Source: Sorghum bicolor
Lineage: Eukaryota > Streptophyta > Magnoliopsida > Poales > Poaceae
Length of the DNA stretch: 64,000 bases
Direction of reading: 5' to 3'
Assembly (NCBI RefSeq): GCF_000003195.3
Contig: NC_012873.2
Coordinates: 3,433,894-3,497,893 of the forward strand
Shown here one piece after another: positions 1 to 11,258 of this stretch. The position numbers and the translations under genes are program-made. Numbering within the stretch: position 1 is the stretch's first letter; every line of letters begins with the position of its first letter. Under the pieces are notes generated by a model. That model made no database searches. It saw only the letters and a program-made list of their open reading frames with translations, and was not told the origin of the DNA.

Positions 1-176
1 AAGATAAATGAAAATTCTTCTATGTATCTTTTTAGTTCTGATGACGATGATGCCCTCGTGCCATTATGAATCAAAATTATATATAATAATAACATAAACA
101 AACATATAGTATAGAGAGAATTAATAAAAAAAAATCTTTTTTTAACCATGATGAATGGCGAAGTACATATACGTAC

Positions 177-206
177 CTCCAGCTTGACCTTGGTATTGAC
201 CTTCAT
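177..206 (-). CDS. Possible 10-codon first coding exon of a gene leaving the left edge
   Basis: On the minus strand an ATG at 206 is followed by ten codons and then CTGGAG/GTACGT, a strong splice donor at 176-175. The sequence upstream on that strand (about 207-440) is very GC-rich, as 5' leaders of grass genes often are. No further exon is visible in 1-176, so the remainder would lie left of the window. The peptide is too short to assign to a family. A chance ATG-plus-donor pairing cannot be excluded. Confidence 0.25.
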
Positions 207-480
207 GGTGGAGATCGAGGTGAAGAAGACGAGGATCAGAGGGCCATCTGAAGCCCTCGCAGACGGCCCAGGCTTGGCGGCGGCGCGGCGGAGGACGGTG
301 GACGGGCGGCGGCGGCCAGCCCAGGCCAGGCGTGCAGGGAGGGGGAGGACGAGTCCTGGAACTCCCAACGGTCCGGTTTAAGAGAGGCCCGGGTGCCCCA
401 CGTGGCAGCGTCCCCAGCCGCTCTTCTACACCTACGGCTCCGAGGGTAGTTAGCGGCGGTTATTTCGGTTACCCGCTGGC

Positions 481-600
481 TTTAGGCTATCTTTGACCAT
501 GTGACCATGCACGTCACTGTTGATTCCTTCAAAAAATTTTACATCAAAAAACAAAAAAAGGAAAATGTAAAAGATACAGGGCTACATGATCGCTAGTTGC
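481..600 (+). repeat. Third, isolated copy of the oxidoreductase-upstream repeat
   Basis: About 100 bases beginning at the GACCATGCACGT block and running to AATGTAAAAGATAC are shared with two segments upstream of the two tandem oxidoreductase genes (about 5866-5965 and 11768-11870). Here no oxidoreductase exon follows. It may be a remnant of a third duplication unit or a low-copy dispersed repeat. Confidence 0.55.
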
Positions 601-638
601 CTGTATTTTAGTAGTTACCAGTTTTTGGATTTTTACTA

Positions 639-872
639 GGCCTTGTTTAGTTCGCAAAAATTTTTCTAAGACTTTCTGTCACATCGAATCTTTGGTCGCA
701 TGCATGAAGCATTAAATATAGACGAAAATAAAAACTAATTGCACAGTTTATCTGTAATTTGTGAGATGAATCTTGTGAGCCTAATTACTCCATGATTGGA
801 CAATGTTTGTCAAATAAAAACGAAAGTGCTACAGTAGCCAAAAACCAAAATTTTTACGAGCTAAACAAGGCC
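639..872. mobile_element. Tourist-like MITE, GGCCTTGTTTAG family
   Basis: A 234-bp AT-rich non-coding element whose ends are GGCCTTGTTTAGTT and its near-inverse. The interior closely matches six other copies in this window, at 16.6, 17.0, 17.4, 19.3, 46.4 and 48.3 kb. Several of those have clear 3-bp target duplications, pointing to PIF/Harbinger-derived miniature elements. Flanking duplication is not clear at this copy. Confidence 0.8.
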
Positions 873-2230
873 GACTCTTGTAGTTGCCAGTATTTTGTTA
901 GTGTCTTTCGTACTTGCTAGTTTTTTATTTTGTAATCAGTAGTGTGACTCAGCGCTAGTAATTTTTTTAGTACTTGTCGCTATTTTTTTCACAACATCTG
1001 GTCGCAAAAAGAATACTGATTAGGGACCATAATAAAAAAAAATTAGGGTTACAACACCTATACTGATTAGGGGAAGTGGCAGAGATGTTGATTTGAGGGG
1101 GCGTAGTATGGATACTGATTAAGGTTGCAGGGATGTTTGGATTAATTTGTGGCAAGAAATTAAAATTGTCTGGAATTGACAGGTGCGCTATTTCCCTTCT
1201 TCAAAATCCATCAAATAAAAAATAACTCAACTCAAGCTTGTTTTTTAATGCTAGAAAAACACTAAATGCAATGAATGTAGCTACAATACTGTTAACAACA
1301 CAATTCGGTTCGACCTCAAAATGTTGACAGCGCAATTAGATTGGATCCTCTCGGCTCTCGCAGTCACACTCACAACGGCGAGCAAACTATTAAATAATAA
1401 GCACCCTAGCTTGTAGATTGAATTGGTACAACCAAAAAACTGTGAACATGATTGGTTTTCAAGAGTCTTGAACATTATTGGTGATTTAGATAGTACGTAG
1501 TCTGCAGTTAAATGTACAGGGCTAACTTTGAAAACTTAAGGTCAGTTGTTCATATTAAGTCATTTAATTAGATTTAGATATGAGATGAGTTGTGGAAACA
1601 TGCCTGAATCAGAGATATGATAAAGAGCAGGAAGTCCTGCAGCAGAAGATTAATCAGAAGTTCAGAACTATAGTAAAAATCACACTCCTAGAGATCGAAT
1701 GACTATATAGGCACGCTTAAAAAAGCAATCAGCTTTCAAACTGTACATACTAAACCAAAGTGACCATATCCTGCAGGGTCCTACTCATATTTTTATCAAT
1801 TATATCAACTTACCTGAACTGATATCACGTCTATAAGCCAATAGAGAATGTCGATCAGATCACCTGTCAATGATACAACACGTGGTGGCTCATTTTACGT
1901 CATTAGTATACGTATTTAAAATAATTTTCTTTCAGGTTAATTTTCTTTCAGGTTGAGATAACACATTCAGGTTTAGCAAAAGCCAAATATACAGACGTCA
2001 TACTATTTACTGTATCGAGGAAGAAAAATTGCACAAAAGATCATTTGATGATTTAACACTCACATATATAAAAACGGGTTCCAATTAAGGCATTACGTAG
2101 CAAGTATAGAAGCACCCATGCATGATTGCACAAAACATGGACAAACACACGCCACTAATTCATCTGCACTGCTGACCGCTTGTCGGAATTTTGAAGCAGG
2201 CATCTGTTGATGGAGATCAGAAGAACTAAA
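873..2230. other. AT-rich intergenic DNA, no gene seen
   Basis: No open frame with family resemblance, no RNA gene and no recognisable element end was found. The short frames here have no codon structure that suggests coding. This is plain intergenic sequence between the MITE and the gene-carrying element at 2234. Confidence 0.5.
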
Positions 2231-2635
2231 TTAGGCCTCGTTCGTTTCGGCCGGAATGGCCCGTTTCGCTGCTCAATCCGTGTGGATTGCCACCGGCCCG
2301 TTTTGAAACCAGATCCGCCTCAACTTGTCGTTCGGTTTGGGCTGGCCCAGGAAAGAAATCTGGCCTGGTTTGGCCATTCCACCCCTTTCCACGTCTGGAA
2401 CAAAGCCCGACCTCCTACCCTCCGGAACGGAGTCAGGCCTGAGACGGCGCAGTCGAGCACCACGAGCAGTCGAGACCCCGCAGCTGCAGGCCGTAGTGGA
2501 GGCGACGGCGGCGACGGCGGGGCGGTGCGAGACGACGGCGACGCGACCGACTCCAACCCTACGTCCTTCCCCTTCTTCGTCCTTCTCGCCGGTGATCCCT
2601 CGCTCTCCCCTTCGTCCTCGTCTTCTCTCCCTCCT

Positions 2636-3238
2636 CTAGGGTTCTTGGATCTTGGGCATGGTGGTTGCGATTGATCGCTGGGCGACGACGCGCGCGTCGG
2701 CGACTCTTGGTGCGTTCGCGCTGAGGTCGAGCACCCGCAGGCTCCACAGGCGGGCCAGCTCCTTCGGCGCGGCACCGCGAAGTGCGTTCCGGTAGTTGTG
2801 GTACACGGGGTCGAATGCCGACTCCACCACGAACGCGCCGTCGTGGAAGTAGACGAGCACGGGGAGCCTCCTCCCGCCTCCGCCTCCGCCACTGGCGGCC
2901 ACGGGGCGACGGCTCGGCCGGTACAGCCGCACCGCGAGGCCCGTCCTGTGGTCCACGACGACGTCCCTGGAGGCCACCCCGGTGCGCGAGTCCATGGACG
3001 CCGGGACGAACGTCGTGCCCATTAACCGCTGCACGCGGCCGCTCTTGTACTGGATTAGGAACGGCGAGAAGTCGAACTTCACCTCCATGTTTGGGTCCGT
3101 CGCCCTGCTGCGGAATGCCGACGACGCTGCTGCTTCCACCACCGCTGCTCCTCCCCTCGTCGCCGCCTCCCCTGCTCTGAGCAACAACGCGCAGAGGCAG
3201 AGCCCAGCGGTGACGAGCAGGACAGGGGAAGCAGCCAT
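2636..3238 (-). pseudogene. Truncated carboxylesterase (CXE) fused to an LRR-like tail
   Basis: An uninterrupted 200-codon frame starts at the ATG at 3238. Residues 1-25 form a hydrophobic, signal-peptide-like segment. Residues about 50-155 match the N-terminal half of plant CXE alpha/beta-hydrolases, including FDFSPFL and YKSGRV near the start and the VLVYFHDGAFVVESAF strand-loop. Family members usually have HGGG or HGGA at that oxyanion-hole loop; here the first glycine is Asp. The frame then departs from the family at NALRGAA. It continues as PKELARLWSLRVLDLSAN, which resembles a leucine-rich repeat, and stops at 2636-2638. The GDSAG nucleophile elbow and the C-terminal Asp and His are absent, so hydrolase activity is not expected. 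It lies wholly inside the PIF-type element at 2234-5562, which suggests capture of at least one gene fragment. Whether it is transcribed cannot be told from the sequence. Confidence 0.65.
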
Positions 3239-3959
3239 GGCCTCCGAACAACAACATATATACTGGTCCTCCGGATCGGATTTGTTTATCTTTCCCTCTG
3301 TTTCTTTATTCAGAGAGATCCAATTTCTGTTCTAATAACTAAGAGAGGAGCGGATGTGGCCTTGCTGTGTCAAATTCTTGAGATCGAGAGCATTAGTTGG
3401 GGCATCACCATTCAGGCATTCACCAATCACACCGCTAGTAGTAGTTTAACTCTCAAAACTGTTACCAGTCGTAGCAGTGTTTCAGCTTGACAGCATCTTC
3501 CTAATCCGTGTGGTCAGTGAAAAGTGAGATGCCTTTTCCCAATTTCCCTGGCCAATGAGCTTATCAGCCTGCTTACGTACAGCATATAATAGTGTGTGGT
3601 TACCTCTGACTGCACTACTATGTAGCAGCATGTTTATTTACCATTGGCGTGTTTTTGTTAGGAGTGTACAGTACCTACTTGCAGTTTGCATGCATCAGCA
3701 CAACATGTTACAACAACTTGGCTTAAGAATGTTTTACTGTTCTATACTCCTATGTGATTGTAATATTATCAGCAATTTCAGCGTTGGTTTCTTGTAGAGA
3801 AGTGTGGCGTAGCTCCCTGCAGCGTCGCTTCAATTATCAGCTATTTCAACTTGGCTTAGCACGTCGCTTCAATTATCAGCTATTTCAGCGTTGGTTTCTT
3901 GTTATTTGGCTCAGAATAAACTCTTATTTGACTCAAAAATTGTTTCTTGTCATTTGTAG

Positions 3960-4523
3960 ATCTCTCCTCCACCATTTAGAGTTGGGGAAGGTGAACCTCC
4001 GCCTTCTTGGGATCCAGTACCAACTCCAGAAGGTACTCCTTAATATTTATCTTCTATACGACATTGTCAAAATATTTAGCTTTTATATAACATGGTTAAT
4101 AATATTTAGCTTTTTTATAAAATTATATGCTTCAGTTCTACAATGAGTCTATCACTGCGAGATCGCATTAGAAAGAGGAGGGAGGAGGAAGATGATGACA
4201 TGATGCTATTTATTTTCCCTGCCTTATATCTTATGAGTTCTGTTAGAGGGGGAGAAAGGAGGAAACGCCATACTTCGGAAGAAACAGGCGAGGTTAAAGT
4301 TCGTAGACTCCTCGAGGGACATGTCAAGAACTGTCAAGTTGCATTTAGGATGGAACCATACATCTTTAGAGATTTGGCAACTTACCTTAGAAGGAAAAGG
4401 CTTGTTGTTGAAACTAGGATCACTATGGAGGAGAAATTGGGTTTCTTCTATACATGTTGTCACAAATTAAGGACAGTACTACTTTCTAGCCCTGTTCAAC
4501 CCTTAGAGATGAGAATATTTTGA
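3960..4523 (+). pseudogene. PIF/Harbinger transposase N-terminal remnant
   Basis: The frame from the ATG at 4143 encodes an acidic stretch, a hydrophobic FPALYL segment and then MEPYIFRDLATYLRRK and EEKLGFFY. This is the usual N-terminal region of plant PIF transposases that precedes the DDE domain. After the FYTCC segment the family resemblance ends and a stop follows at 4523. A possible upstream exon (3960-4032) sits between an AG and a GTACTC donor but does not join in frame. No catalytic DDE residues are present, so this copy cannot make an active transposase. Confidence 0.6.
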
Positions 4524-6246
4524 TAGTTGAGTTGCTAGTAAGAGGATTTGGACTATAGAGATGTATTTCTAGTCAGGGATATGTTTGTTGTTAGCCAATT
4601 ATGCTGTCCTTCCATAGTAAGATCGAAAGCTGAGATATGCTCCTGTCATAAATAAAGACTTCACTTGTGCTAAGACCAATACTTGTTCTTATATTTAGCT
4701 AAAAATAGTCGGTCAGCAGCACAAGTAAATGGATGAGTTTTACTAAATTACTACTCTATTTGCAAAACATCTGTCCTATAAGTCATTTGGTCAATTAAGT
4801 TAATACATTTGGTTTCTGCAGGCACATGGCTTTGACAGTTCTTAAAAGATATTGCTGGGAGCTTGTTGTTTTGCTTCATACGATTAAGTGGAGTATTGGA
4901 AGGCTAGATTACGTTCTTTTTTGATTTTTGCATTTAATGGAGTTTTGATCTGGTTGATGTTGCCTTTGGGTATTTTTGTAATTTATATTTTGGATCTAGG
5001 AAGCATTTCAAGTTTAAACATGATATTAGCACTTTGAGTCTGAGTGACCGTAGACATTTTTTGGAAAAAGATGAGTGGTCATGCACATGTGTGCGCCTTT
5101 GAGCCGGTGATCACGCCGTGCAAGTAGCCAGGAAAAATTTTGCTTTTACCATCTTGACAGTTTGCAAATGTAAGGCTAAAGTCAGCTGAGATTTTGACAA
5201 GGTTTTCATCAATTGTCCTTGAATGGAAGTCAATTCTAAAAAAAAATTATCAATTATTGTTTTTTATGATCATAACTTTGTTAGTGCAGAAATTGTTATT
5301 AAGAGTCAGATGTTAGTTTTGAATATTAAAGTCATATTGTGCTTATCTATTGAACATGTTATGAATCTTGGCTGGCTGTTTCACTGTATCCCAGTTTTCA
5401 ATCCTGGCCGGTTGAACCGAACAGTGCATTTGAAACAGCCGGTTTAATTCCTAGAGAGAAAACGGAGGAAGCATCGGGTTCTAGTGACTGACCAGGATCC
5501 ACTCGATCCTGGCCTGGATGAGATACTGGTCTGACACCAATACGGTGGTGCCGAACGAGGCCTTAAGAAGAGAAGAGATAATTAAGGACTGAGCAAACCT
5601 AGCTTGCAGCAGGCAGTTCCTCAGAGGAGCCGACGGCCGATGTAGGTAGCATAGCACCGGGTTGTGAATGAGCTAGCTGCATCAGCTCCTTCCTCGCGTC
5701 CGGCCAGAAGCGGCGACGTGGTCGTCGAGGCCGCGTGTGCCCACGTCGTCCTCCCTCGCGTCCACACCGGCCGGCCAGCAGCGGCGACGTGCCTCGGCGT
5801 GCGTGGCCTGGTCGTCGACGGCGCGTGCAGAGCAATGCTGCGTGGACGAGATCGCAGTGGAGGCCATGCGACCATGCACGTTACGGTTGATTTCTTCTAT
5901 TTTGTTTACATAAAAAAGAACCAAAAAAAAGAAAATGTAAAAGATACTGGGAAAGGTATCAGGGATCAAAAATCGAATCCACGTGATTGCATACGTGATT
6001 TTTTTGTTTAGTTAATTTATAGTTTATTTATTATAAATAATTAATTATAGTTTCTTGCGTGTAGTCGTTTAGGAGAACTAAGAGATGCGTTGACACTCAA
6101 ACGGAAGGTGATAAAGGTTGGCGCCATGGCGCTCCACCGTCGTCGAGTACTCAGCGGCGGTCCGCGAGCTTCGTTAATAACGCCGCGTGAGCTGGTGTTG
6201 TCAGCTGGGTGGGGCGCGAGGGGGGAGAGCGTGTCCGGCTCCGGCG

Positions 6247-9200
6247 ATGGCGGGGGCGGGGAAGAAGGCGAGGGTGGTGGTGGTTGGCGGCGGCGCCGGC
6301 GGCTCCTTCCTCGCCAAGAACATGCAGGGCCACGCCGACGTCGTCCTCGTCGACCCGTAAGCTCCTCTTCCTTTTCGTCGTCGCCCGCTCCGCTCTTGCG
6401 CCGGCCACCCGTTCGCGGAAATCCCGAGCCGACTGGCTGCTTGCTTGCTTTCTTGACTGGACTCTTGGGCTCTTGGCCACCTCGACGACGGCGAGCTGCT
6501 GGGTTGTGGCGCCGCATGAGGAGCAGCGGCGGCGAGGCTCGTGGACGCCGCCGCCAGGCGGAGGTCTCGCCGGCGGTGAGCCGGAGCTTCTTGCTGCCGC
6601 CGCCGTCATCGCCGCACGTCGTCTTGGCCTTCGATCTTGCTCTGAGTGTGGACGATGAACGGCTGGAGCCTGGAGCCTGAAGCCTGAAAGCTGGAGCCGT
6701 CGACGCGTCTCGCCTTCGCTCGTCTGAATGGTTGTGGTGAATGCGAGCGCTAGGTGCGGAGGCGGCTGCCGGCCCGGCAGGATGGTTGTGGTGTGTTGGC
6801 CTCTTCTGCTGCCTGGGGCCTGGGCTAGCTGTGGGAAGGACTATCTCTGGCTGGACGTCAGGGATTTCCATAGGCTGCTGAAGACCTGCTTCTTGGAATT
6901 TTGGGCTGCGCCCTAGTCTTTGTATTGGGATCACCGACCGCCGGTACCAAATCCTTGCGGCTCTAGAGATCTGGCCGGATCTAGTGAATCTGGGGGAAAG
7001 AAAATGGGGATGGTTTGAGTTTTCTTGTCTAAATTCGATACGAACTTCAAGTTCTGAATCTAATTAGCTGCTAGCTGCTATAAGAAGCACTTTGGAATTT
7101 CTGAAAATTATCTATCTATTCTGTGCTGGTGATAACTTAGCTTATACTAATCTGATGTAGTGATGTTGAATCGAATGTAATGGAACATCACCTGGTTCAC
7201 ACTTGATCATAATTAGAAGGTTCCTTCATACGTACATGCTATCCCTTTCTGATGACAGGAAAGAGTACAAGGAGATCCCCTGCGCTGAGCTGCGGTCGAT
7301 GGTGGAACCATCTTTTGCTGAGAGATCATTAATCTACCACAAAGATTACCTAAAAGACGCAACCATCGTGACATCTTCTGCGGTCAATATCACTGAAGAC
7401 GCTGTCTTGACGGCTGATGGCCAGTCTCTTCCATATGATTATCTTGTCATAGCGACTGGCCATGCTTTCACTACTCCTGTGAGCAGAGCTGAGAGGCTAA
7501 AAGAATTCCAGAGAGGTAACTGCAGTAAAACCACATACTGAAAACAGTCATGCTTTTTGTGGCCTTCCCTGTCACACTTATGCTTTGCTTTTTATATGCT
7601 TGTTACAGATAATGCCAAGATAGAGTCATCAGAATCTGTGCTGATAATTGGGGGTGGTCCAACTGGTGTTGAACTAGCTGCAGAGATTGCGGTAGACTAC
7701 CCAGGGAAGAAGGTGACCCTTGTCCATAGAGGACCGCGTCTACTTGAGTTCATGGGAGAAAAGGCTTCAAAGAAGTGCCTCGATTGGCTGACTTCTAAGA
7801 AAGTAGAAGTGCTTCTTCAGCAATCGGTTAACTTGGGCACATTATCAGACACAGAGAAGGTGTACAAGACATCAGGCGGAGAAACAATAACAGCTGATTG
7901 CCACTTTGTGTGCATTACAAGGCCACTGAGTTCATCGTGGCTACATGATACCATCCTAAAGGAATCTTTGGATAGCAAAGGGAGAGTAATGGTGGAGAAG
8001 GATTTAAGAGTGAAAGGTTATAATAACATTTTCGCAGTTGGTGATATCACAGATATTCCTGTAAGTTTTCACTTCCAACTTGTGATTTTCCTTCTGTTTT
8101 TTTACTGTTACTTTTTTCAGGTTGGTTTCTAGCTCCTTGTCCCAACCATGATGACTTAAATTTGTAGAGAATATCAACCACTTGACCTAAACTGAAGTAC
8201 TGCCCAAATTTGTGCAGACTGAACTGTTAATGGGTGCATGTCTATGTAGGCTGATTACTCTCAGTTTTCCCAGCAGAACAAATTGAAAATTTGCACACAG
8301 TAACTATTGGCTCACCTAAATGAGATTCTACCAAAACTTTGCAAAGAATGAGTATTCTCCATCAGTGCGTGTCTTTGTATACAGATATATAGGCTTCAAT
8401 TGTTTTGCAGATGACACACTTCATTTATGGTTACTCCTAAAACCTTCCGCCATTTTGTCATTGTCCCATTCACACCCACCGTTGTACTGAATCATCATGA
8501 CACATTGACAGTCACATGACTTCAGTTAAGGGGAGACCACTGATATTTGAAAATAGTCTCCTAGTTGCACCCATGCCCTTTCGTCATCTTGGCAGTTAGA
8601 TAATAATCTAAATGATTAATCTGCAGTATCCTAATTCTTGGCAGTTGGATGATAATGACAGTTCTCACTATCGAACTATTAAAGGTGTTCCTTTTTCCTT
8701 CATTATGATGCTCTGGATAAAGACTTGTCTGTCTAGTGGATACTGATTACTATCATTACAATTCATGTTTCTTTTTTTTTGTGTTGAGGTAAATGATGGG
8801 GGGGATCAAAGCGAATCCCAACCTGCTTTCATTCCCCAGATTCCGGCTAAGCCGGTGGGTGGATGGGGCAAAGCCCCAAAAGTACAAATAGGATTACAGC
8901 AAGCAAGAAATGGATAGATTACATATCGAAGATGTTTCTTAATTTCTTATACTGTCTATGGAGCACCCTTGGTTGAAAAAAAAAGGATCCTCATAATCTT
9001 TAATGTTGGAACTAGCAACGCTATCGCAAAAACACTGAAGTTGTTGGCACTAATATCCATCAATGTTCAGGAAATCAAACAAGCGTACATCGCCCACAAG
9101 CACGCCCTGGTTGTGGCAAAGAACCTGAAGTTACTGATCAATGGTTTGCCCAACAGCAAACTGACAACTTACAACCCCGGTTACCCGATAGCACTCGTCT

Positions 9201-9328
9201 GTCTTGGAAGGAAGGAAGGACTGCTTCAGTTTCCCTTGCTGACGCTCTGCGGGTGGTTGCCGGGCAAGATCAAATCCGGAGATGTTTTCGTCGGCAAGAC
9301 GAGGAAGGAGATGGGCCTCAATGGTTGA
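6247..9328 (+). CDS. AIF/AIFM2-like FAD-dependent NAD(P)H oxidoreductase, tandem copy 1
   Basis: Four exons join in frame: 6247-6356, 7259-7515, 7609-8060 and 9071-9328, giving 358 residues. All introns are GT-AG and the frame is kept at every junction. The protein is a two-dinucleotide-fold flavoprotein of the pyridine nucleotide-disulphide oxidoreductase type, close to plant AIF homologues and animal AIFM2/FSP1. A GGGAGG FAD loop lies at residues 14-19, a GGGPTG NAD(P)H loop at about 137-142, and a C-terminal FAD-contact GD at about 267-268. By family knowledge it would transfer electrons from NAD(P)H to quinone-like acceptors; the substrate here is unknown. No clear transit peptide is seen. 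Compared with copy 2 it has Thr-Arg instead of Gly-Lys in the VCIGKPLS segment of exon 3, and its promoter lacks a TATA-containing stretch. Exon 1 uses the first ATG in frame with the Rossmann fold. Confidence 0.85.
8774..8931 (-). mobile_element. Retroposed LINE-like tail in intron 3 of copy 1
   Basis: A 158-bp insertion is flanked by the 9-bp direct repeat ATGTTTCTT at 8765-8773 and 8932-8940. It begins on the plus strand with a T run, that is, a poly(A) tail on the minus strand. The corresponding site in copy 2 (near 15306-15312) has no insert. This is the signature of target-primed reverse transcription. The source element was not identified. Confidence 0.7.
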
Positions 9329-9433
9329 CTCCGGTCCGTGGGAGCTTGAAAATTCTTCTGCCCTGGTTTCCAGACGATGGCTTCCTTCAAACAAAGCTAT
9401 GTCTTGCTCATATGGTCATATGCCTCTGTATTT

Positions 9434-9683
9434 GATACGAATATTTTCTGACCGTATCCGACATCGAATTTGTTTAGAGAAGTTTAGATCTGTCCATATA
9501 CGACTCCGAATATTCAACATCCGATGATGTATCCGTATCTGAATTCTCAAATCACATATTTATGATGTCGATATTCATTTATATCCTATTCGACATATTT
9601 AATATTGTCCGTATTCAAATTCAAATCTGAATATAAATATGAAAATAAATGTAATACTGTATCCATCTGTTTTCATCCCTAGG
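9434..9683. mobile_element. About 250-bp insertion in the 3' UTR region of copy 1, hAT-MITE-like
   Basis: Copy 2 reads continuously through this position (CTGTATTCG...GTGTGGATGCTTGG at about 15750-15782). Copy 1 has about 250 extra AT-rich bases rich in ATTCGAAT-like words, ending in CATCCCTAGGG. A diverged relative lies at 16258-16480. The class is uncertain because no clean target duplication was found. Confidence 0.5.
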
Positions 9684-10470
9684 GTGTAGATGCTTGGAAA
9701 GGTGACGAGCAGAGTGTATGTTACGTACATGTATACATGAATCTTTTTCGTTCAATAAAATGCTGTGTTTATAGTCAATATATAAACGCATTTTGTTTGC
9801 TGGCAACTAAACAATGGATCATCTTTGCTTGCTGGCAAAACAATGTCAGCAATGGCAAGCTGATGCCTATGGGTCCGGCACTCCGGCCTATGGATGGAGA
9901 AGAAGATGAAGATTGGCGTCCCTATCAATAGTCCAGAACTGGATGTAACGTAACGGCGGTTTCTTCAGAAAAAAAGGAAAAGGAGAAAGCCGGGAGCCTG
10001 CACTGCTGAGACATGGAGAATAAAAACATTTTGTTAAATTCCCTTTTATTTTTCCAGCATATTTATGCCCTTTCTTTCATGAGCCATGAACCATCAGGTG
10101 AGCGGGACATGTCATTCTGGGCTTGCCCAATCCATTTGATCTGGTCCTGTGGGCGTCCGGGGACTGGTGCTGCACTGCTGTCCAGTGCCCATCATCCATT
10201 GCACTTTGTTTCCCAGGCTTTAGCTTCCAGTGTTTTTTCTTATGCTTGTTCAGTTTTAATACCTGTATTAGTTGGAGGAGGATGGGTTCAGTTCATGAAT
10301 GCTACTTCTTGGATCCTTATCGGACTTGACCTGTGCATTGCTTGCCTAATCAGCCATTTCCAGAGAAGCATTATTGTTGCTGCATCATTACATGTAATTT
10401 CTCTCTCTCTAAATCATGGTTTTCCAAATCTCGATGCACATGCGGCAAGCACGTGTCTATAATTATGATA

Positions 10471-11090
10471 GAAACTTTTTTCTTTCCTTTAATCACTAAG
10501 CATGTTTGTGATGGAAGTTACCCGAATTACAACACTTGGCAATTGGTTTCCTTTGTGGATGTTTAATCAATGTAGAATGTAGAAGACATCGACTGATAAC
10601 ACACGCACAAAAAGAAAGAGACATCACCGCCTAAACAACCAAATAAATGCTCAGGATTCCAAAGTAAGTTATAAGAAAATCATGTCATATATGTAAATTA
10701 GCATGCAGAAACAATTTGATACGATTAACAACAGAACCCAAGATCACATGAGTTTGAGTTGTAGACAAACCAAAGCTTCATTTATAGTAGACCGACATGA
10801 GTTTCAGTTTGGGGTAATTTCAGAATTTGAAAAGGCTCAAAATAAAAATAACTATTCACAATAACTGAATCTCTAAAACTGAAAACGGATGAAACTCAAC
10901 ACTCATGTGTTGAGAGATTCACATTGAGGTTGGAATGATATTAAATAGTTGTGTAGTATACACACAAACATAGTGAATGGACTAATCGAGCACAAATTGA
11001 AAAATACAACTCGTGCCTCGCCTTCTAATGTGGCAAAGAGGAAGCGGAAGGGGCTTCGGCTCGCTGTATAGGAGTTGAACCAGCTAGAGC
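10471..11090. other. Intergenic DNA between the two duplication units
   Basis: This is AT-rich sequence with no reading frame of recognisable family and no RNA gene. The duplication match to the second unit fades just before this stretch. Nothing further is seen until the hAT element at 11091. Confidence 0.45.
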
Positions 11091-11258
11091 CAGTGGCGGA
11101 GCTAGAACAAATTTAAAAAGAGTGCGCTTACCTTGTGGGTGCAAAACTTTATAATTTATGGGTGCAAATATAGTAAAAAAAATTAATATTTGTCATTGTT
11201 TTTTATTTTTTTCATGGGTGCGGCCGCACCCACAGTGGTACATGTAGCTCCGCCCATG
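11091..11258. mobile_element. 168-bp non-autonomous hAT element
   Basis: The ends CAGTGGCGGAGCTAG and AGCTCCGCCCATG are inverted. The flanks carry a perfect 8-bp direct repeat, GCTAGAGC, at 11083-11090 and 11259-11266. CAGTG-type ends with an 8-bp duplication are characteristic of hAT elements. A larger relative with the same terminal motif is at 45676-46338. Confidence 0.8.

Larger units (their letters stand above)
2234..5562. mobile_element. PIF/Harbinger-type element carrying a host gene fragment (Pack-type)
   Basis: The element is bounded by inverted GGCCTCGTTCG ends and by a perfect TTA duplication at 2231-2233 and 5563-5565, the target preference of PIF/Harbinger. It is 3329 bp long. 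The right half holds a broken PIF transposase N-terminus at about 3960-4523 on the plus strand. The left half holds a truncated carboxylesterase reading frame at 2636-3238 on the minus strand. Together this looks like a defective transposon that has picked up a host gene fragment, analogous to Pack-MULEs. The termini and duplication are seen directly; the capture is inferred. The alternative is an independent insertion of the gene fragment into an older element. Confidence 0.72.
5866..10470. repeat. Tandem duplication unit 1
   Basis: This segment aligns by eye, with interruptions, to 11768-17860. The shared parts are the upstream GACCATGCACGT block, the 5' leader, all four exons and introns of the oxidoreductase gene, its 3' UTR and more than 800 bp of downstream DNA. 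The downstream match runs to the AAATCATGG segment near 10420. Unit-specific insertions here are a retroposed LINE tail (8774-8931) and a repeat in the 3' UTR (9434-9683). Confidence 0.8.

Noticed and set aside
6041..6934. Long open frames on both strands over the first exon of oxidoreductase copy 1
   Set aside because: They are shadows of GC-rich DNA. The real exon is the 110-bp Rossmann-fold start at 6247 that splices in frame to the next exon.
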